Shown: in pieces, positions 50,838 to 60,020 of the stretch
How positions within the stretch are numbered: the stretch's first letter is position 1
How the letters are laid out: each line of letters opens with the position of its first letter
Source: Cetobacterium ceti
GTDB taxonomy: Bacteria > Fusobacteriota > Fusobacteriia > Fusobacteriales > Fusobacteriaceae
DNA: 64,000 bases
NCBI RefSeq assembly: GCF_900167275.1
Contig: NZ_FUWX01000005.1
Coordinates: 124,001 to 188,000, forward strand
Direction of reading: 5' to 3'
Notes under the pieces: model-generated
Seen by the model: only the letters and a program-made list of their open reading frames with translations
Databases searched by the model: none
Told to the model about the DNA's origin: nothing
Position numbers and translations under genes: made by a program

Positions 50838-51947
50838 TTATCTTTTTGGTTTTATAAAAGCATTTCTCACAATAAGTTCTCCAGCTTCTGGATAAGTTAC
50901 TTCAACAGTTAAAGGTCCTCTTTTTACAGATAGCCATCCTAATCCTTTAAATACTAGTTCCTCACCAGTTTCAATTGTTAATGTCTCTGTAATAATATTA
51001 TTTTTATTATATTCATCTATGCATTTTTCACATGGAGGATTTAATAAAGCTGTATTTCCTAAAATTTCTTCAGCTCTTTCTAAATTAGTTTCATGGAAAG
51101 TAACTCCCTTAGAAGCATATAAAGAGAATATTGGTTTTAAATCTCCCTCTGTTTTATTTACTAATTTTATCATTCCACCTAGTAATATAACTCTATCCTT
51201 ATCTATTTTATAAGTTTTTCTAGAAATTTCATTAGCTGGTATTATCTTTTGATTACATTCTTGACACACTAAATCTGAAAATCTTCCCTCTGGAATAAGT
51301 CCTGGAGTATCTATTAAAGTTATATTTGTATAAGGTATTTTAACCTCTATACTCTTTAATGTTGTTCCTGGGAATTTTGAAACAGTTGATCTCTTAGCTC
51401 CAACTAGTTTATTAATAATACTTGATTTTCCAACATTTGTTACTCCTAAAACTAAAGCTGTTACTCCCTCTGGATAAAAATGCTTTATTTTCTTGAAAAT
51501 ACCATTTATTCCGTACCCATTTTTTGTACTTACAATTGCAATATCTAAAGGAGCTACCCCCTCTTCTGCTAATCTTTCTTTAACCCAGTTTGCAACTTCT
51601 GATGGATGCTTTTCATCTGGAATTAAATCTAGTTTATTTATTACTATAATTGAATCCATCTCTCTTAAAATATCTAATATTTCATCATCAAAAGACCCTT
51701 CAAAATCTATAATATCAAATACTGGAATTGCAACTTTTGCACTTTCTATACTTTTTCTTACTTCATCTCTATAATCTTCTCTAGTCATTCTTACAGGGAT
51801 ATATTGTCCATAATTTTTTATTTTAAAACATCTTTGACATAATAACTCTTTATTTTCACCATTTAATACATTTTCTGGTAAATATCCATTTCTTGAGCTA
51901 TTTTCACTTTGTAATTCTATTCCACAACCTATACATTTTTTTGCCAT
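50838..51947 (-). CDS. yqeH: Ribosome biogenesis GTPase YqeH
   Basis: 369 residues. An N-terminal zinc finger (CIGCGIEL and LCQRCFKIKNYG) is followed by a circularly permuted GTPase: G4 VINKLDLIP comes before G1 LGVTNVGKSSIINKL and G3 LIDTPGLIPEG. The C-terminal half carries a further CQEC and PPCEKCIDEYNK. YqeH is needed for small-subunit assembly in B. subtilis. AGGAGA precedes the ATG. It sits 15 bases after hslV, in the position where hslU would be expected. Confidence 0.93.
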   Translation of the reverse strand: MAKKCIGCGIELQSENSSRNGYLPENVLNGENKELLCQRCFKIKNYGQYIPVRMTREDYRDEVRKSIESAKVAIPVFDIIDFEGSFDDEILDILREMDSIIVINKLDLIPDEKHPSEVANWVKERLAEEGVAPLDIAIVSTKNGYGINGIFKKIKHFYPEGVTALVLGVTNVGKSSIINKLVGAKRSTVSKFPGTTLKSIEVKIPYTNITLIDTPGLIPEGRFSDLVCQECNQKIIPANEISRKTYKIDKDRVILLGGMIKLVNKTEGDLKPIFSLYASKGVTFHETNLERAEEILGNTALLNPPCEKCIDEYNKNNIITETLTIETGEELVFKGLGWLSVKRGPLTVEVTYPEAGELIVRNAFIKPKR

Positions 51948-51962
51948 AAATTCTCCTCGTTA

Positions 51963-52496
51963 CTATAATTTCTCTATTGTTACATTTAAGTTAGTATATA
52001 TACATAATTCCCCTGCTATTTTCATAGATTTTTTTACAATCTCTTCAGGATTAAAATCAGTATTGTCTAAAAGGGCTTTTCCCGCAGCATAGGCATAGTT
52101 TCCACCGCTACCTATAGCCGCTATTCCATCTTCAGCTTCAATTACATCTCCATTCCCTGATATCAATAAAATATGATGTATATCTGCCACCAATAACATA
52201 GCTTCTAAAACTCTTAAAGCTTTGTCATTTCTCCATTCCTTTGCAAGTTCCACAGAGGCTTTTTTTAAATTTCCTCCAAACTCATCTAATTTGTTTTCAA
52301 ATTTTTCAAAAAGACTAAGTGCATCAGCTGCACCTCCTGCAAATCCTGCTAAAATTCCATAATCATTTATTTTTCTAACTTTTTTAGCACTATTTTTAAA
52401 TACAGTTTCTCCAAAAGTTACTTGACCATCTCCACCAATAGCTACTTTATTATTTTTTTTAACAGCTATTATTGTTGTTGCATGTATTTTTTCCAT
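51963..52496 (-). CDS. hslV: HslV (ClpQ) protease subunit
   Basis: 177 residues. A short propeptide MEKIHA precedes the catalytic threonine of [23 protein letters not shown]. It also has [35 protein letters not shown] and ICIYTN-type [14 protein letters not shown]. It forms the proteolytic chamber of a two-ring protease normally capped by the HslU ATPase. All active-site features are intact. No hslU follows; yqeH does. The preceding xer-like gene and the topA-trmFO order match the dprA-topA-trmFO-codV-clpQ-clpY cluster of Bacillus, minus clpY. Confidence 0.95.
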   Translation of the reverse strand: MEKIHATTIIAVKKNNKVAIGGDGQVTFGETVFKNSAKKVRKINDYGILAGFAGGAADALSLFEKFENKLDEFGGNLKKASVELAKEWRNDKALRVLEAMLLVADIHHILLISGNGDVIEAEDGIAAIGSGGNYAYAAGKALLDNTDFNPEEIVKKSMKIAGELCIYTNLNVTIEKL

Positions 52497-52502
52497 ATTT
52501 TT

Positions 52503-53399
52503 TTAATTTTCACCTCTTTGAAACGATTTAATTACAAGGGGTTTTTTTATCATTGTTTGATAAATTTTAGTACTTTCAATAGATGAATGTCCCATTAATT
52601 CCTTTAAATATAAAAAGTTCATTCCATGTAAAAGCATATGAGCTCCAAAGGTATGTCTAAAACTGTAAGGGCTTATCTCCCTTTCAATTTTAGCTCTTTC
52701 TGCATATCTATCTATAATTCTTCTAAGAGATCTATCACTTAATCTAGTTGCTGAACCATTAACAAATAAAATATCACTTCTATATCGCTCTTTATATTTT
52801 ATTTTTTTAGCTTCCACATATCTTTTAAAAAACTCTCTAGCTCTTTCACTGAAAAAAACCACCCTTGATGTTTTTCCATTATCAACTAATAGCTCTCTTT
52901 TTTCTAAATTAAAAACATTCTCACCTAGACCTAATAACTCATGAGAAGTTATTCCACTTGAATATAAAAGTTCTAATATAAGTCTATCTCTAATTCCATT
53001 ACAACTTTTTAGACTTATTACCTCTCTTAATCTTTCTATCTCCTCTATACTTAAAATATCAGGAGTTCCCAATTCAAAACTAGGAGCAGTCATTAAAAGA
53101 GTTGGATCCTTTTCTATATACTCTTTTTCCTTTAAATATCTAAAGAAAACTCTCAAGGAGGACATTTTTCTATTTAAGGATCTCTTCCCTATACTATTTT
53201 TTTGTAAGGAAAAAGTAAATTCCTTTAAAAAAATATAATCTATCTCTTCATCAAAATCTGTTTTTTTCATAAAAAAATACTCTAAAAATTGTTCCAAGTC
53301 TTTTTTTAAGGATTTTATACTATTTGGCTTTTTTCCTTGACCAAATTCAGAAAAATATAAAAATTCCTTTATATATTTTTTTAAGATTATTACATCCAT
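52503..53399 (-). CDS. Xer-family tyrosine recombinase homologue with altered catalytic residues
   Basis: 298 residues, the usual XerC/XerD length. It has an N-terminal SAM-like core-binding domain (about 1-90), then the catalytic domain. Of the six catalytic positions, Lys (VDNGKTSRV), the second Arg (FRHTFGAH, Arg248), the GH of LMGHSS and Tyr280 (STKIYQ) are present. The first Arg, normally in TGLRxSEL, is Thr151 (SSGITSHELLGL), and the His of HxxR is Tyr245 (SPYSFRHT). Its place between trmFO and hslV equals that of codV/xerC in Bacillus. It may be inactive as a recombinase, or use a variant mechanism. Confidence 0.85.
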   Translation of the reverse strand: MDVIILKKYIKEFLYFSEFGQGKKPNSIKSLKKDLEQFLEYFFMKKTDFDEEIDYIFLKEFTFSLQKNSIGKRSLNRKMSSLRVFFRYLKEKEYIEKDPTLLMTAPSFELGTPDILSIEEIERLREVISLKSCNGIRDRLILELLYSSGITSHELLGLGENVFNLEKRELLVDNGKTSRVVFFSERAREFFKRYVEAKKIKYKERYRSDILFVNGSATRLSDRSLRRIIDRYAERAKIEREISPYSFRHTFGAHMLLHGMNFLYLKELMGHSSIESTKIYQTMIKKPLVIKSFQRGEN

Positions 53400-53418
53400 C
53401 CTTAGGAATTACCCCCTA

Positions 53419-54729
53419 TTAAAAATTTGCTTTTTCCAATTCCTCTTTTAAATAACTTAAGGCTATTTCTGAAACTTTATTATATTTTAATTTTTTATCT
53501 TTAATTCTTTCTTCTAAAGATCTTATAACTCCAAAATTAGCTCCCATAGGTTGGAAGTTTTTCTTTTCTTCTGTTATATATTTTATAATCGCTCCTATTG
53601 AACTTCTATCATCTAATATTATTGGCTCTTTTCCATCTAGACTTCTAGCTATGTTTGTAGCTGCCATCATTCCCGTTGCCATAGCACATACATAACCTTC
53701 TCCACCTGTTATTTGTCCTGCAAAATATATATTTTTATTATTTTTTAAATTTAAAGCTGGTGTTAAAAGTTTAGTTGAGTTTATAAAAGTATTTCTATGC
53801 ATTACTCCATATCTTACAAATTCTGCATTTTCTAATCCTGGAATCATAGAAAATATTCTTTTTTGTTCTCCCCATTTTAAATTTGTTTGGAATCCTACTA
53901 AATTATATAGTTTTCCATCCTTATCATCTTGTCTTAACTGAACAACTGCATAGTCTTCTCTTTCAGTTCTTGGGTTAACTAATCCCTTTGGTTTTAATGG
54001 CCCAAATAATAAAGTTTTAAATCCTCTTTGAGCTATTCTTTCTACTGGCATACAAGCTTCAAATAACTTTTCCTCTTCAAACTTCTTTAAAGGAGCTCTC
54101 TCTCCATTTATAAGAGCCTCAAAGAAAGTTTCATACTCCTCTTTATTCATAGGACAGTTTATATACTCTCCCTCACCTTTATTATAACGAGATTGAAAAT
54201 ATACTTTTTCCATATCTAAAGATTCTAAAGTTACAATGGGAGCTGCCGCATCATAAAAATATAAATATTCTGAATCTGTTATTTTCATAATTTCATTTGA
54301 TAATTTTTCAGATGTTAATGGCCCACTGGCAATTAAAACTATCTGATCCTTTGGAATTTCTGTTAATTCCTCTCTTATTATCTCTATATTTTCATGATTT
54401 TCTAAAGTTTCTGTAATTCTATTTGAAAACCCTTCTCTATCCACTGCTAATGCTTGTCCTGCTGGAACTTTTGTTTCATCTGCAATTTTTACTAAAAGAG
54501 AATTCATCATTCTTAGTTCTTCCTTCATTAATCCTGAAGCATTCCCTAAATGATCTCCTCCTAATGAGTTACTACATACTAGCTCTCCAAATTTTTCAGT
54601 TTTATGAGCTTCTGTACTTACCTTAGGTCTCATTTCATATAATTTTACTTTAATTCCTTTTTCAGCTAACTGATAAGCAGCCTCTGAACCTGCTAATCCT
54701 GCTCCTATTACTATTACTTCTTTTTTCAT
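53419..54729 (-). CDS. trmFO: Methylenetetrahydrofolate-tRNA-(uracil-5-)-methyltransferase TrmFO
   Basis: 436 residues. Folate- and FAD-dependent enzyme making ribothymidine at tRNA position 54. The FAD motif VIVIGAGLAGSEAAYQLAEKG is followed by YEMRP, VCSNSLGGD, GLMKEELRMM and the C-terminal YFAGQITGGEGYVCAMATG. The frame extends nine codons up, but AAGGAG five bases before the ATG at 54729 fixes the start. It is usually found in Firmicutes and some other phyla; here it follows topA after a hairpin, as in Bacillus (gid). Confidence 0.96.
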   Translation of the reverse strand: MKKEVIVIGAGLAGSEAAYQLAEKGIKVKLYEMRPKVSTEAHKTEKFGELVCSNSLGGDHLGNASGLMKEELRMMNSLLVKIADETKVPAGQALAVDREGFSNRITETLENHENIEIIREELTEIPKDQIVLIASGPLTSEKLSNEIMKITDSEYLYFYDAAAPIVTLESLDMEKVYFQSRYNKGEGEYINCPMNKEEYETFFEALINGERAPLKKFEEEKLFEACMPVERIAQRGFKTLLFGPLKPKGLVNPRTEREDYAVVQLRQDDKDGKLYNLVGFQTNLKWGEQKRIFSMIPGLENAEFVRYGVMHRNTFINSTKLLTPALNLKNNKNIYFAGQITGGEGYVCAMATGMMAATNIARSLDGKEPIILDDRSSIGAIIKYITEEKKNFQPMGANFGVIRSLEERIKDKKLKYNKVSEIALSYLKEELEKANF

Positions 54730-54765
54730 TAATTCTCCTTTTTTATCTATTACCAATGGAAAAAT

Positions 54766-54783
54766 CTCGCTCCTAAGAGCGAG
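54766..54783 (-). terminator. Hairpin terminator after topA
   Basis: Minus strand CTCGCTC-TTAG-GAGCGAG followed by ATTTTT. It lies between topA and trmFO and probably lowers read-through to trmFO. Confidence 0.78.
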
Positions 54784-54785
54784 GT

Positions 54786-57038
54786 TTATTTTCCGAGCTT
54801 CTTTATATTTTTACATTCTGGGTATCCTGTACATGCTAAAAATTTCCCCCAACGTCCTCTTTTTATTTCGAAGGGTTTTCCACATTTCTCACAGACACCA
54901 GCCTTTGATAATATTTCTTCTTCTTCTTTTTTTATTTTATCCATTTCCTCTTTTAATAAAACAACACCATTAACTTCCTCAATCTCATTAGTAGCTAACA
55001 TTTTTCTTATTTCAGAAGGTAAAGAAATTCTTATATTATCCTCAGCAAAATTTTCACTTTCTAAATAACTTCCAAATCTTCCATATTTTAAAAGAAGTTT
55101 TACCTTACCTTTATCATCTATAGTTAAATCTGTTTCTCTTCCCTTTTTCATTTTTAATTGTTGTTCTACTTCATCTTTTACCTTAACATACCCTTTTTTT
55201 ATATCTTCTAAAGGTATATTAATCCCTTTTAAGGATATTTTCTCTTTACATTCATCCTCATCTTCACAAATTAAATATCTTCCAAATCTTCCATTTTTCA
55301 ATCTCATAAATCCTTTTCCACAAGGACATGGAACATCGGATAAAATAATTCTATTACTTTCTTCTTCTACTTTTTCCTTATATTTATCAACATCTATGGC
55401 TAATTTATTATAAAATCTTCTAATAATCTCTACCCAGTTTTTATTTCCCTCTTCAACTTCATCTAAATTATTTTCTAAATCTGCAGTAAATTTAACATTC
55501 ATAATATCTGCAAAATTTTCTTGAAGAATCTCTTTTATTTCATATCCAAGCTCTGTTGGAACAAAACTTTTTCCTTGTAGTTCTACATATTCTCTTTTCT
55601 TTAAGGTATCTATTATTGAAGCATAGGTAGATGGTCTTCCTATTCCCTCTTGCTCTAATTTTTTTACTAGTGAAGATTCTGTTAGTCTACTAGGAGCCTT
55701 TGTGTAATCTTCTTTTATTGTAAGTTTTTCAAGGAATAGATTATCTCCCTCTTTTAAGTCTGGGAAATCTCCTAAAGGTAATTCTTCTTCATCTTTAAAC
55801 AATATATAGTATCCATCAAAAACTATTTTATTTAAAGTACCTCTAAATTCATAACCATTTTTCTCGCAAATAAGTTCAAACTGCTCATACTTCATAGGTG
55901 CTAATTGGGAAATTATAAATCTTTCCCATATTAATTTATATAATTTATATTGATCTCCATCTAAGTATTCTTTTAATTCCTTTGGAGTTAAAATAGCCTC
56001 TGTTGGTCTTATTCCTTCATGGGCATCTTGAATTTTCCCCTTAGATTTACTCTCTTTATTTTCTCCTACATATTCTTTCCCATAATTTTCTTCTATATAA
56101 GATTTAGCCATATTTTTCGCATCTTCAGATATTCTTGTGGAATCTGTTCTCATATAAGTAATAAGACCCTTATGAGATCCCTTTATATCTAGTCCTTCAT
56201 AAAGTCCTTGGGCTACTCTCATAGTTTTTGATGCAGGGAATCCTAAATATGACGATGCTAACTGTTGTAATGTACTTGTCTTTAATGGTAGTGGAGGATT
56301 TTTACTTTTTTTAGAAACCTTAGATTTTATAATTTTAAAATCTGATTTTTCAGTTAATAAAATATCTTCTACAATTTTATAGTCTGTGACCCTTTCAAAT
56401 TTTTCCCCTTTAATTTTATATAAGTTTAAATTAAAGTTCCCTATAAATTTCCCCTTTATATCCCAATATTTAATTGGCTCAAAGTTTTGAATCACATCTT
56501 CTAAATCACATATTAATTTTAAAGCAACTGATTGAACTCTTCCAGCACTTGTATTTGAAGAGATGCTTTTCCATAGAAGAGGAGATATTTCATATCCCAC
56601 AAGTCTATCTAATACCCTTCTTGCTTGCTGAGCATCTACCTTATTAATATCAATGGCTCTAGGATTTTTTATAGCTTCTCTAATAGCTATATTTGTAATC
56701 TCATTAAATTCAATTCTATTGCTATCCTTTTCATCAAGCTTAAGCACATTACAAATATGCCAAGCGATAGCTTCTCCTTCCCTATCTGGGTCAGAAGCTA
56801 AATAAACTTTATCTGATTTTTTAGCTAAATCTTTTAAAGTTTTTATTACATCACCCTTCCCTCTTATTGTCATATAAGAAGGTTTAAAATTATTATCTAT
56901 GTCAACACCTAATTTGCTCTTAGGTAAATCTCTCACATGTCCAAATGAAGCTGTTACATGGAAATTCTTTCCCAATATTTTTTCAATAGTTTTGGCCTTA
57001 GCAGGGGATTCCACTATAACCAAGTTTTTCTTTGCCAA
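54786..57038 (-). CDS. topA: DNA topoisomerase I
   Basis: 750 residues. It relaxes negative supercoils with an active-site Tyr in ITYMRTDSTRI. The Toprim domain has VIVESPAKAKTIEKIL and ASDPDREGEAIAWHI. Later segments include TSAGRVQSVALKLI, DAHEGIRPT and GIGRPSTYASII. C-terminal zinc or zinc-like repeats: CPCGKGFMRLKNGRFGRYLIC and CEKCGKPFEIKRGRWGKFLAC. The frame opens six codons earlier; the TTG at 57038 gives MAKKNLVIVESPAKAKT and has AGGGGTG seven bases upstream. A GTG at 57047 is an alternative. It follows dprA, as in Firmicutes. Confidence 0.96.
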   Translation of the reverse strand: MAKKNLVIVESPAKAKTIEKILGKNFHVTASFGHVRDLPKSKLGVDIDNNFKPSYMTIRGKGDVIKTLKDLAKKSDKVYLASDPDREGEAIAWHICNVLKLDEKDSNRIEFNEITNIAIREAIKNPRAIDINKVDAQQARRVLDRLVGYEISPLLWKSISSNTSAGRVQSVALKLICDLEDVIQNFEPIKYWDIKGKFIGNFNLNLYKIKGEKFERVTDYKIVEDILLTEKSDFKIIKSKVSKKSKNPPLPLKTSTLQQLASSYLGFPASKTMRVAQGLYEGLDIKGSHKGLITYMRTDSTRISEDAKNMAKSYIEENYGKEYVGENKESKSKGKIQDAHEGIRPTEAILTPKELKEYLDGDQYKLYKLIWERFIISQLAPMKYEQFELICEKNGYEFRGTLNKIVFDGYYILFKDEEELPLGDFPDLKEGDNLFLEKLTIKEDYTKAPSRLTESSLVKKLEQEGIGRPSTYASIIDTLKKREYVELQGKSFVPTELGYEIKEILQENFADIMNVKFTADLENNLDEVEEGNKNWVEIIRRFYNKLAIDVDKYKEKVEEESNRIILSDVPCPCGKGFMRLKNGRFGRYLICEDEDECKEKISLKGINIPLEDIKKGYVKVKDEVEQQLKMKKGRETDLTIDDKGKVKLLLKYGRFGSYLESENFAEDNIRISLPSEIRKMLATNEIEEVNGVVLLKEEMDKIKKEEEEILSKAGVCEKCGKPFEIKRGRWGKFLACTGYPECKNIKKLGK

Positions 57039-57117
57039 TTTTTTCACCCCTATCAATTCTAGAAATTCATTTTGGTTTAATTATATTCGAAAAAAAATAA
57101 AAAATCAACAAATGCTC

Positions 57118-58170
57118 TTAAACTTTTCTTTTATATCGTCCACCTGATAAAGCTATCACCATGTTTTTCAGCTCTAATTCACTAAGTATTCCAATCAATT
57201 TTTTACCATCAAAATTTGTGCATAAAATTAATTCATCAATTGTCATTCCTGTGGTCAATTGTTGATAAACTATATTTTCTTCATTATTTATGATACTAAA
57301 AGTTTTTTCTTTTTCTTTTATATTCCATTGATACTCTTCTAAAATATCAATTCCACAAGTTATTAATTTTGCTCTATTATTTTTTATTAAATTATTGCAT
57401 CCTATAGAAAATGGACTTGTTATATCTCCTGGAAGAGCATATACATCTCTACCTTCCTCTAAAGCTAATTCTGCAGTTATAAGGCTTCCACCTCTTTCTC
57501 CACTTTCAACAATAACAACTCCTTTTCCAAGTCCTCCGATTAATCTATTTCTTAATGGAAAATTTCCTGGATAGGGTGGTATTCCTATAGAATATTCACT
57601 TATTATTAATCCTTTTTTTATAATTTCTTTCCATTCTTTAAGATGTTCTGTTGGATAAATTCTATCTAATCCACAGGGCATAATAGCTATTGTTTTCCCA
57701 TTATTTCTTAGCATCTCCCTGTGAATATTTATATCTATTCCTTGAGCAAAACCACTTATTGTAACAATATTATTCTCAGAAAAAGTTTTTGCTAAATTTT
57801 CAATAAAATTTTTCCCATACTTGGTCCCACGTCGACTTCCAACTACAGCTATTTTTCTCTCTTTTAGTAAAGAAATATTCCCCATATAATATAAAAATAA
57901 TGGAGGTAAACTTATATTTTTAAGTTCTTCTGGATATTCCTTATCATTTAAATTAATAACCTCAATATTTCGTAACTCTAGGTCTTTTTTATACTCTTTA
58001 ATTTCACTAGATTTCCTTATTAATTCAATATCATTACTATCATAATTTAATTCTTTTATTAGTATATTTTTTTCTAATTTAAGTAGACTCTCATATGTAT
58101 CTAATAAATTCATAGCTTTTCTAATTTTACTATTTTTCATTCCTACAATTTTGAGTCGATACCATCCCAT
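57118..58170 (-). CDS. dprA: DNA-processing protein DprA
   Basis: 350 residues. A SAM-like N-terminal region is followed by the Rossmann-like core with IAVVGSRRGTKYGK, ISGFAQGIDINIHREML, GLDRIYPTEH, FPLRNRLIGGLGKGVVIVESGERGGSLITAELALEEGRDVYALPG and a C-terminal winged-helix part. DprA loads RecA on incoming single-stranded DNA in transformation. It suggests at least potential natural competence, but no com genes are in the window. AAGGAG precedes the ATG. It precedes topA by about 80 bases. Confidence 0.95.
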   Translation of the reverse strand: MGWYRLKIVGMKNSKIRKAMNLLDTYESLLKLEKNILIKELNYDSNDIELIRKSSEIKEYKKDLELRNIEVINLNDKEYPEELKNISLPPLFLYYMGNISLLKERKIAVVGSRRGTKYGKNFIENLAKTFSENNIVTISGFAQGIDINIHREMLRNNGKTIAIMPCGLDRIYPTEHLKEWKEIIKKGLIISEYSIGIPPYPGNFPLRNRLIGGLGKGVVIVESGERGGSLITAELALEEGRDVYALPGDITSPFSIGCNNLIKNNRAKLITCGIDILEEYQWNIKEKEKTFSIINNEENIVYQQLTTGMTIDELILCTNFDGKKLIGILSELELKNMVIALSGGRYKRKV

Positions 58171-58181
58171 ATATACTCCTT

Positions 58182-58808
58182 TTATTTAGAATAAATTGTG
58201 ATTAACATCTCCTGTATCTCCTTAGAATTAGGAAATTTTCCTCTTCCAACTTCTAAAATCCCCCTAGCTTTTCCATAATTTCCCATGGCCATATAAATAT
58301 CTCCTAAAGCTAAATAAACACTTTCATTGTCATAGTAACTTTTGTATGTATTGAAATCTTCAATAGCTTTTTTATACTCTCCTATATTTCTATATGCTAA
58401 ACCTCTACCTAAATAAGCCTCTGGTATTAAAGGCTCCTTACTTAAAGATTCTGTATAATAATCTATTGCTTTATTATAATCTCCTAAAAATCTAGATGTT
58501 GTTCCAGCTCCAAATAAATTTCTAGAACTATCTACATTTTTACTAAAAATATTTCTTGCAGCTTCATACCTATTATTTTTAAAATATTGGTCACCTAAAT
58601 TAAAAATAAGCTCTTCATTATTAGCAATTGAATTTAAATAGTCATTAAATTCTTCATTATATTCTTTTACCATAGGAGCTACTTTATCTCTATCTTTTTC
58701 TCCTGCGATTTTTGCTTCTAAAACTTTAATATTATTAGGTCTATAATCTATCCCTAAAGCAAATACACTACACAATAGAAATAAACATCCAATTATTTTT
58801 TTATTCAC
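58182..58808 (-). CDS. Exported TPR-repeat protein
   Basis: 208 residues with a signal peptide (about 1-19, ending VFALG). Three or more TPR units follow: NNRYEAARNIFSKNV, GDYNKAIDYYTESLSKEP, GEYKKAIEDFNTYK and GNYGKARGILEVG. Periplasmic protein-interaction role expected; partner unknown. The start is a GTG overlapping the end of xseA by eight bases, so the two are coupled, and dprA follows after 11 bases. Confidence 0.78.
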   Translation of the reverse strand: MNKKIIGCLFLLCSVFALGIDYRPNNIKVLEAKIAGEKDRDKVAPMVKEYNEEFNDYLNSIANNEELIFNLGDQYFKNNRYEAARNIFSKNVDSSRNLFGAGTTSRFLGDYNKAIDYYTESLSKEPLIPEAYLGRGLAYRNIGEYKKAIEDFNTYKSYYDNESVYLALGDIYMAMGNYGKARGILEVGRGKFPNSKEIQEMLITIYSK

Positions 58809-60009
58809 TATCTTTAATCTCCTCTACTTTACTTATTATTATTCCCTTATGTAAATATGTCTTTATTATATCATCTTTTTTTATTTCTTTAGTTTCTTTA
58901 ATGATCTTATCCTCTTTATATGTTATAGAATATCCTCTACTTAATATCTTTAAAGGATTCATATTAACTATTTTTTCTCCTCTTAAAGACAATTGGTGTT
59001 TTTTATCCTTAATTAAATCTAAAATTTCTCTCTTTAATCTATTATCTTTTTCATTTAATAAATCTCTTTTTTTCAAAATTTTATTACTATAGCTTTTTAT
59101 TATATAATTATTTTCTCTTTTTTCCAAATCCTTTCTTTTATTATTGAAAGTTATTTCTATTAATTTTTCTAAATATACTCTTTTTTTATTTAAATTTTCT
59201 AAAATTTCCCCTTTTACAGGAATTGCTATTTCTGCTGCCTGAGTAGGGGTAGCTGCTCTTTCATCAGCTACTAAATCACTTAGTAAAGTATCTATTTCAT
59301 GACCTACTGCGGATATTATTGGTTTTTTACATTTATAAAAACTTTCAATAACTTCTCTTTTATTAAAAGCCCAAAGATCCTCAATACTTCCCCCTCCTCT
59401 TCCTGCAATAATTAAATCTAATTCTTCTATTTTATCAAGAGTTTCTATTCCCTTAGCTATTTCCTTTTCTGCTCCTAACCCTTGTACTTTAGCAGGATAT
59501 AAATATATATTTATATTTGGAAATCTTTTTCTCGTTGTATGGACAATATCATGGAAAGCCGCCCCTGTTAAAGCAGTTACTACACCTATATTTTTAGGAT
59601 ACTTTGGCAATTTTTTCTTAAACAGTTGAGAAAAATATCCTTTTTTACTATATTCCTCCTTTAGTTTTTCTAACTCAATATAAAGTTCTCCTAATTTATC
59701 CTCTTTTTCTATATGTCTTACTAAAATTTGAAAATCTCCACGATTTTCATAAAAACCCACATCTCCAAATATTTTAACTGAATCTCCCTCTTTTAAATCT
59801 TCTGAAATTCTTTTATATTTATAGTTAAAAGCTGCACATTTTATCTGACATTTTTTATCCTTCAAAGTAAAATATAAGTGTCCACTTTTATAATAGGTTA
59901 TTCCTGATAATTCTCCCTTTAAAAAGAAATTTTTCATTAGATAACTTTCTTCTAAGTACTCTTTTACCATACTATTAAATTCTGTTACTGAATATATTCT
60001 CTCTTCCAT
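58801..60009 (-). CDS. xseA: Exodeoxyribonuclease VII large subunit
   Basis: 402 residues from MEERIYSVTEFN. An OB fold (FFLKGELSGITYYKSGHLYFTLKD) is followed by the catalytic core NIGVVTALTGAAFHDIVHTTRKR, YPAKVQGLGAE, IIAGRGGGSIEDLWAFN and SAVGHEIDTLLSDLVADERAATPTQAAE. A coiled-coil C-terminus ends in SRGYSITY. It degrades single-stranded DNA from both ends together with XseB. No xseB gene is adjacent. An upstream ATG at 60021 overlaps the uvrB stop, but GGAG six bases before 60009 favours the inner start. Confidence 0.93.
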   Translation of the reverse strand: MEERIYSVTEFNSMVKEYLEESYLMKNFFLKGELSGITYYKSGHLYFTLKDKKCQIKCAAFNYKYKRISEDLKEGDSVKIFGDVGFYENRGDFQILVRHIEKEDKLGELYIELEKLKEEYSKKGYFSQLFKKKLPKYPKNIGVVTALTGAAFHDIVHTTRKRFPNINIYLYPAKVQGLGAEKEIAKGIETLDKIEELDLIIAGRGGGSIEDLWAFNKREVIESFYKCKKPIISAVGHEIDTLLSDLVADERAATPTQAAEIAIPVKGEILENLNKKRVYLEKLIEITFNNKRKDLEKRENNYIIKSYSNKILKKRDLLNEKDNRLKREILDLIKDKKHQLSLRGEKIVNMNPLKILSRGYSITYKEDKIIKETKEIKKDDIIKTYLHKGIIISKVEEIKDSE

Positions 60010-60020
60010 TACACACTCCA

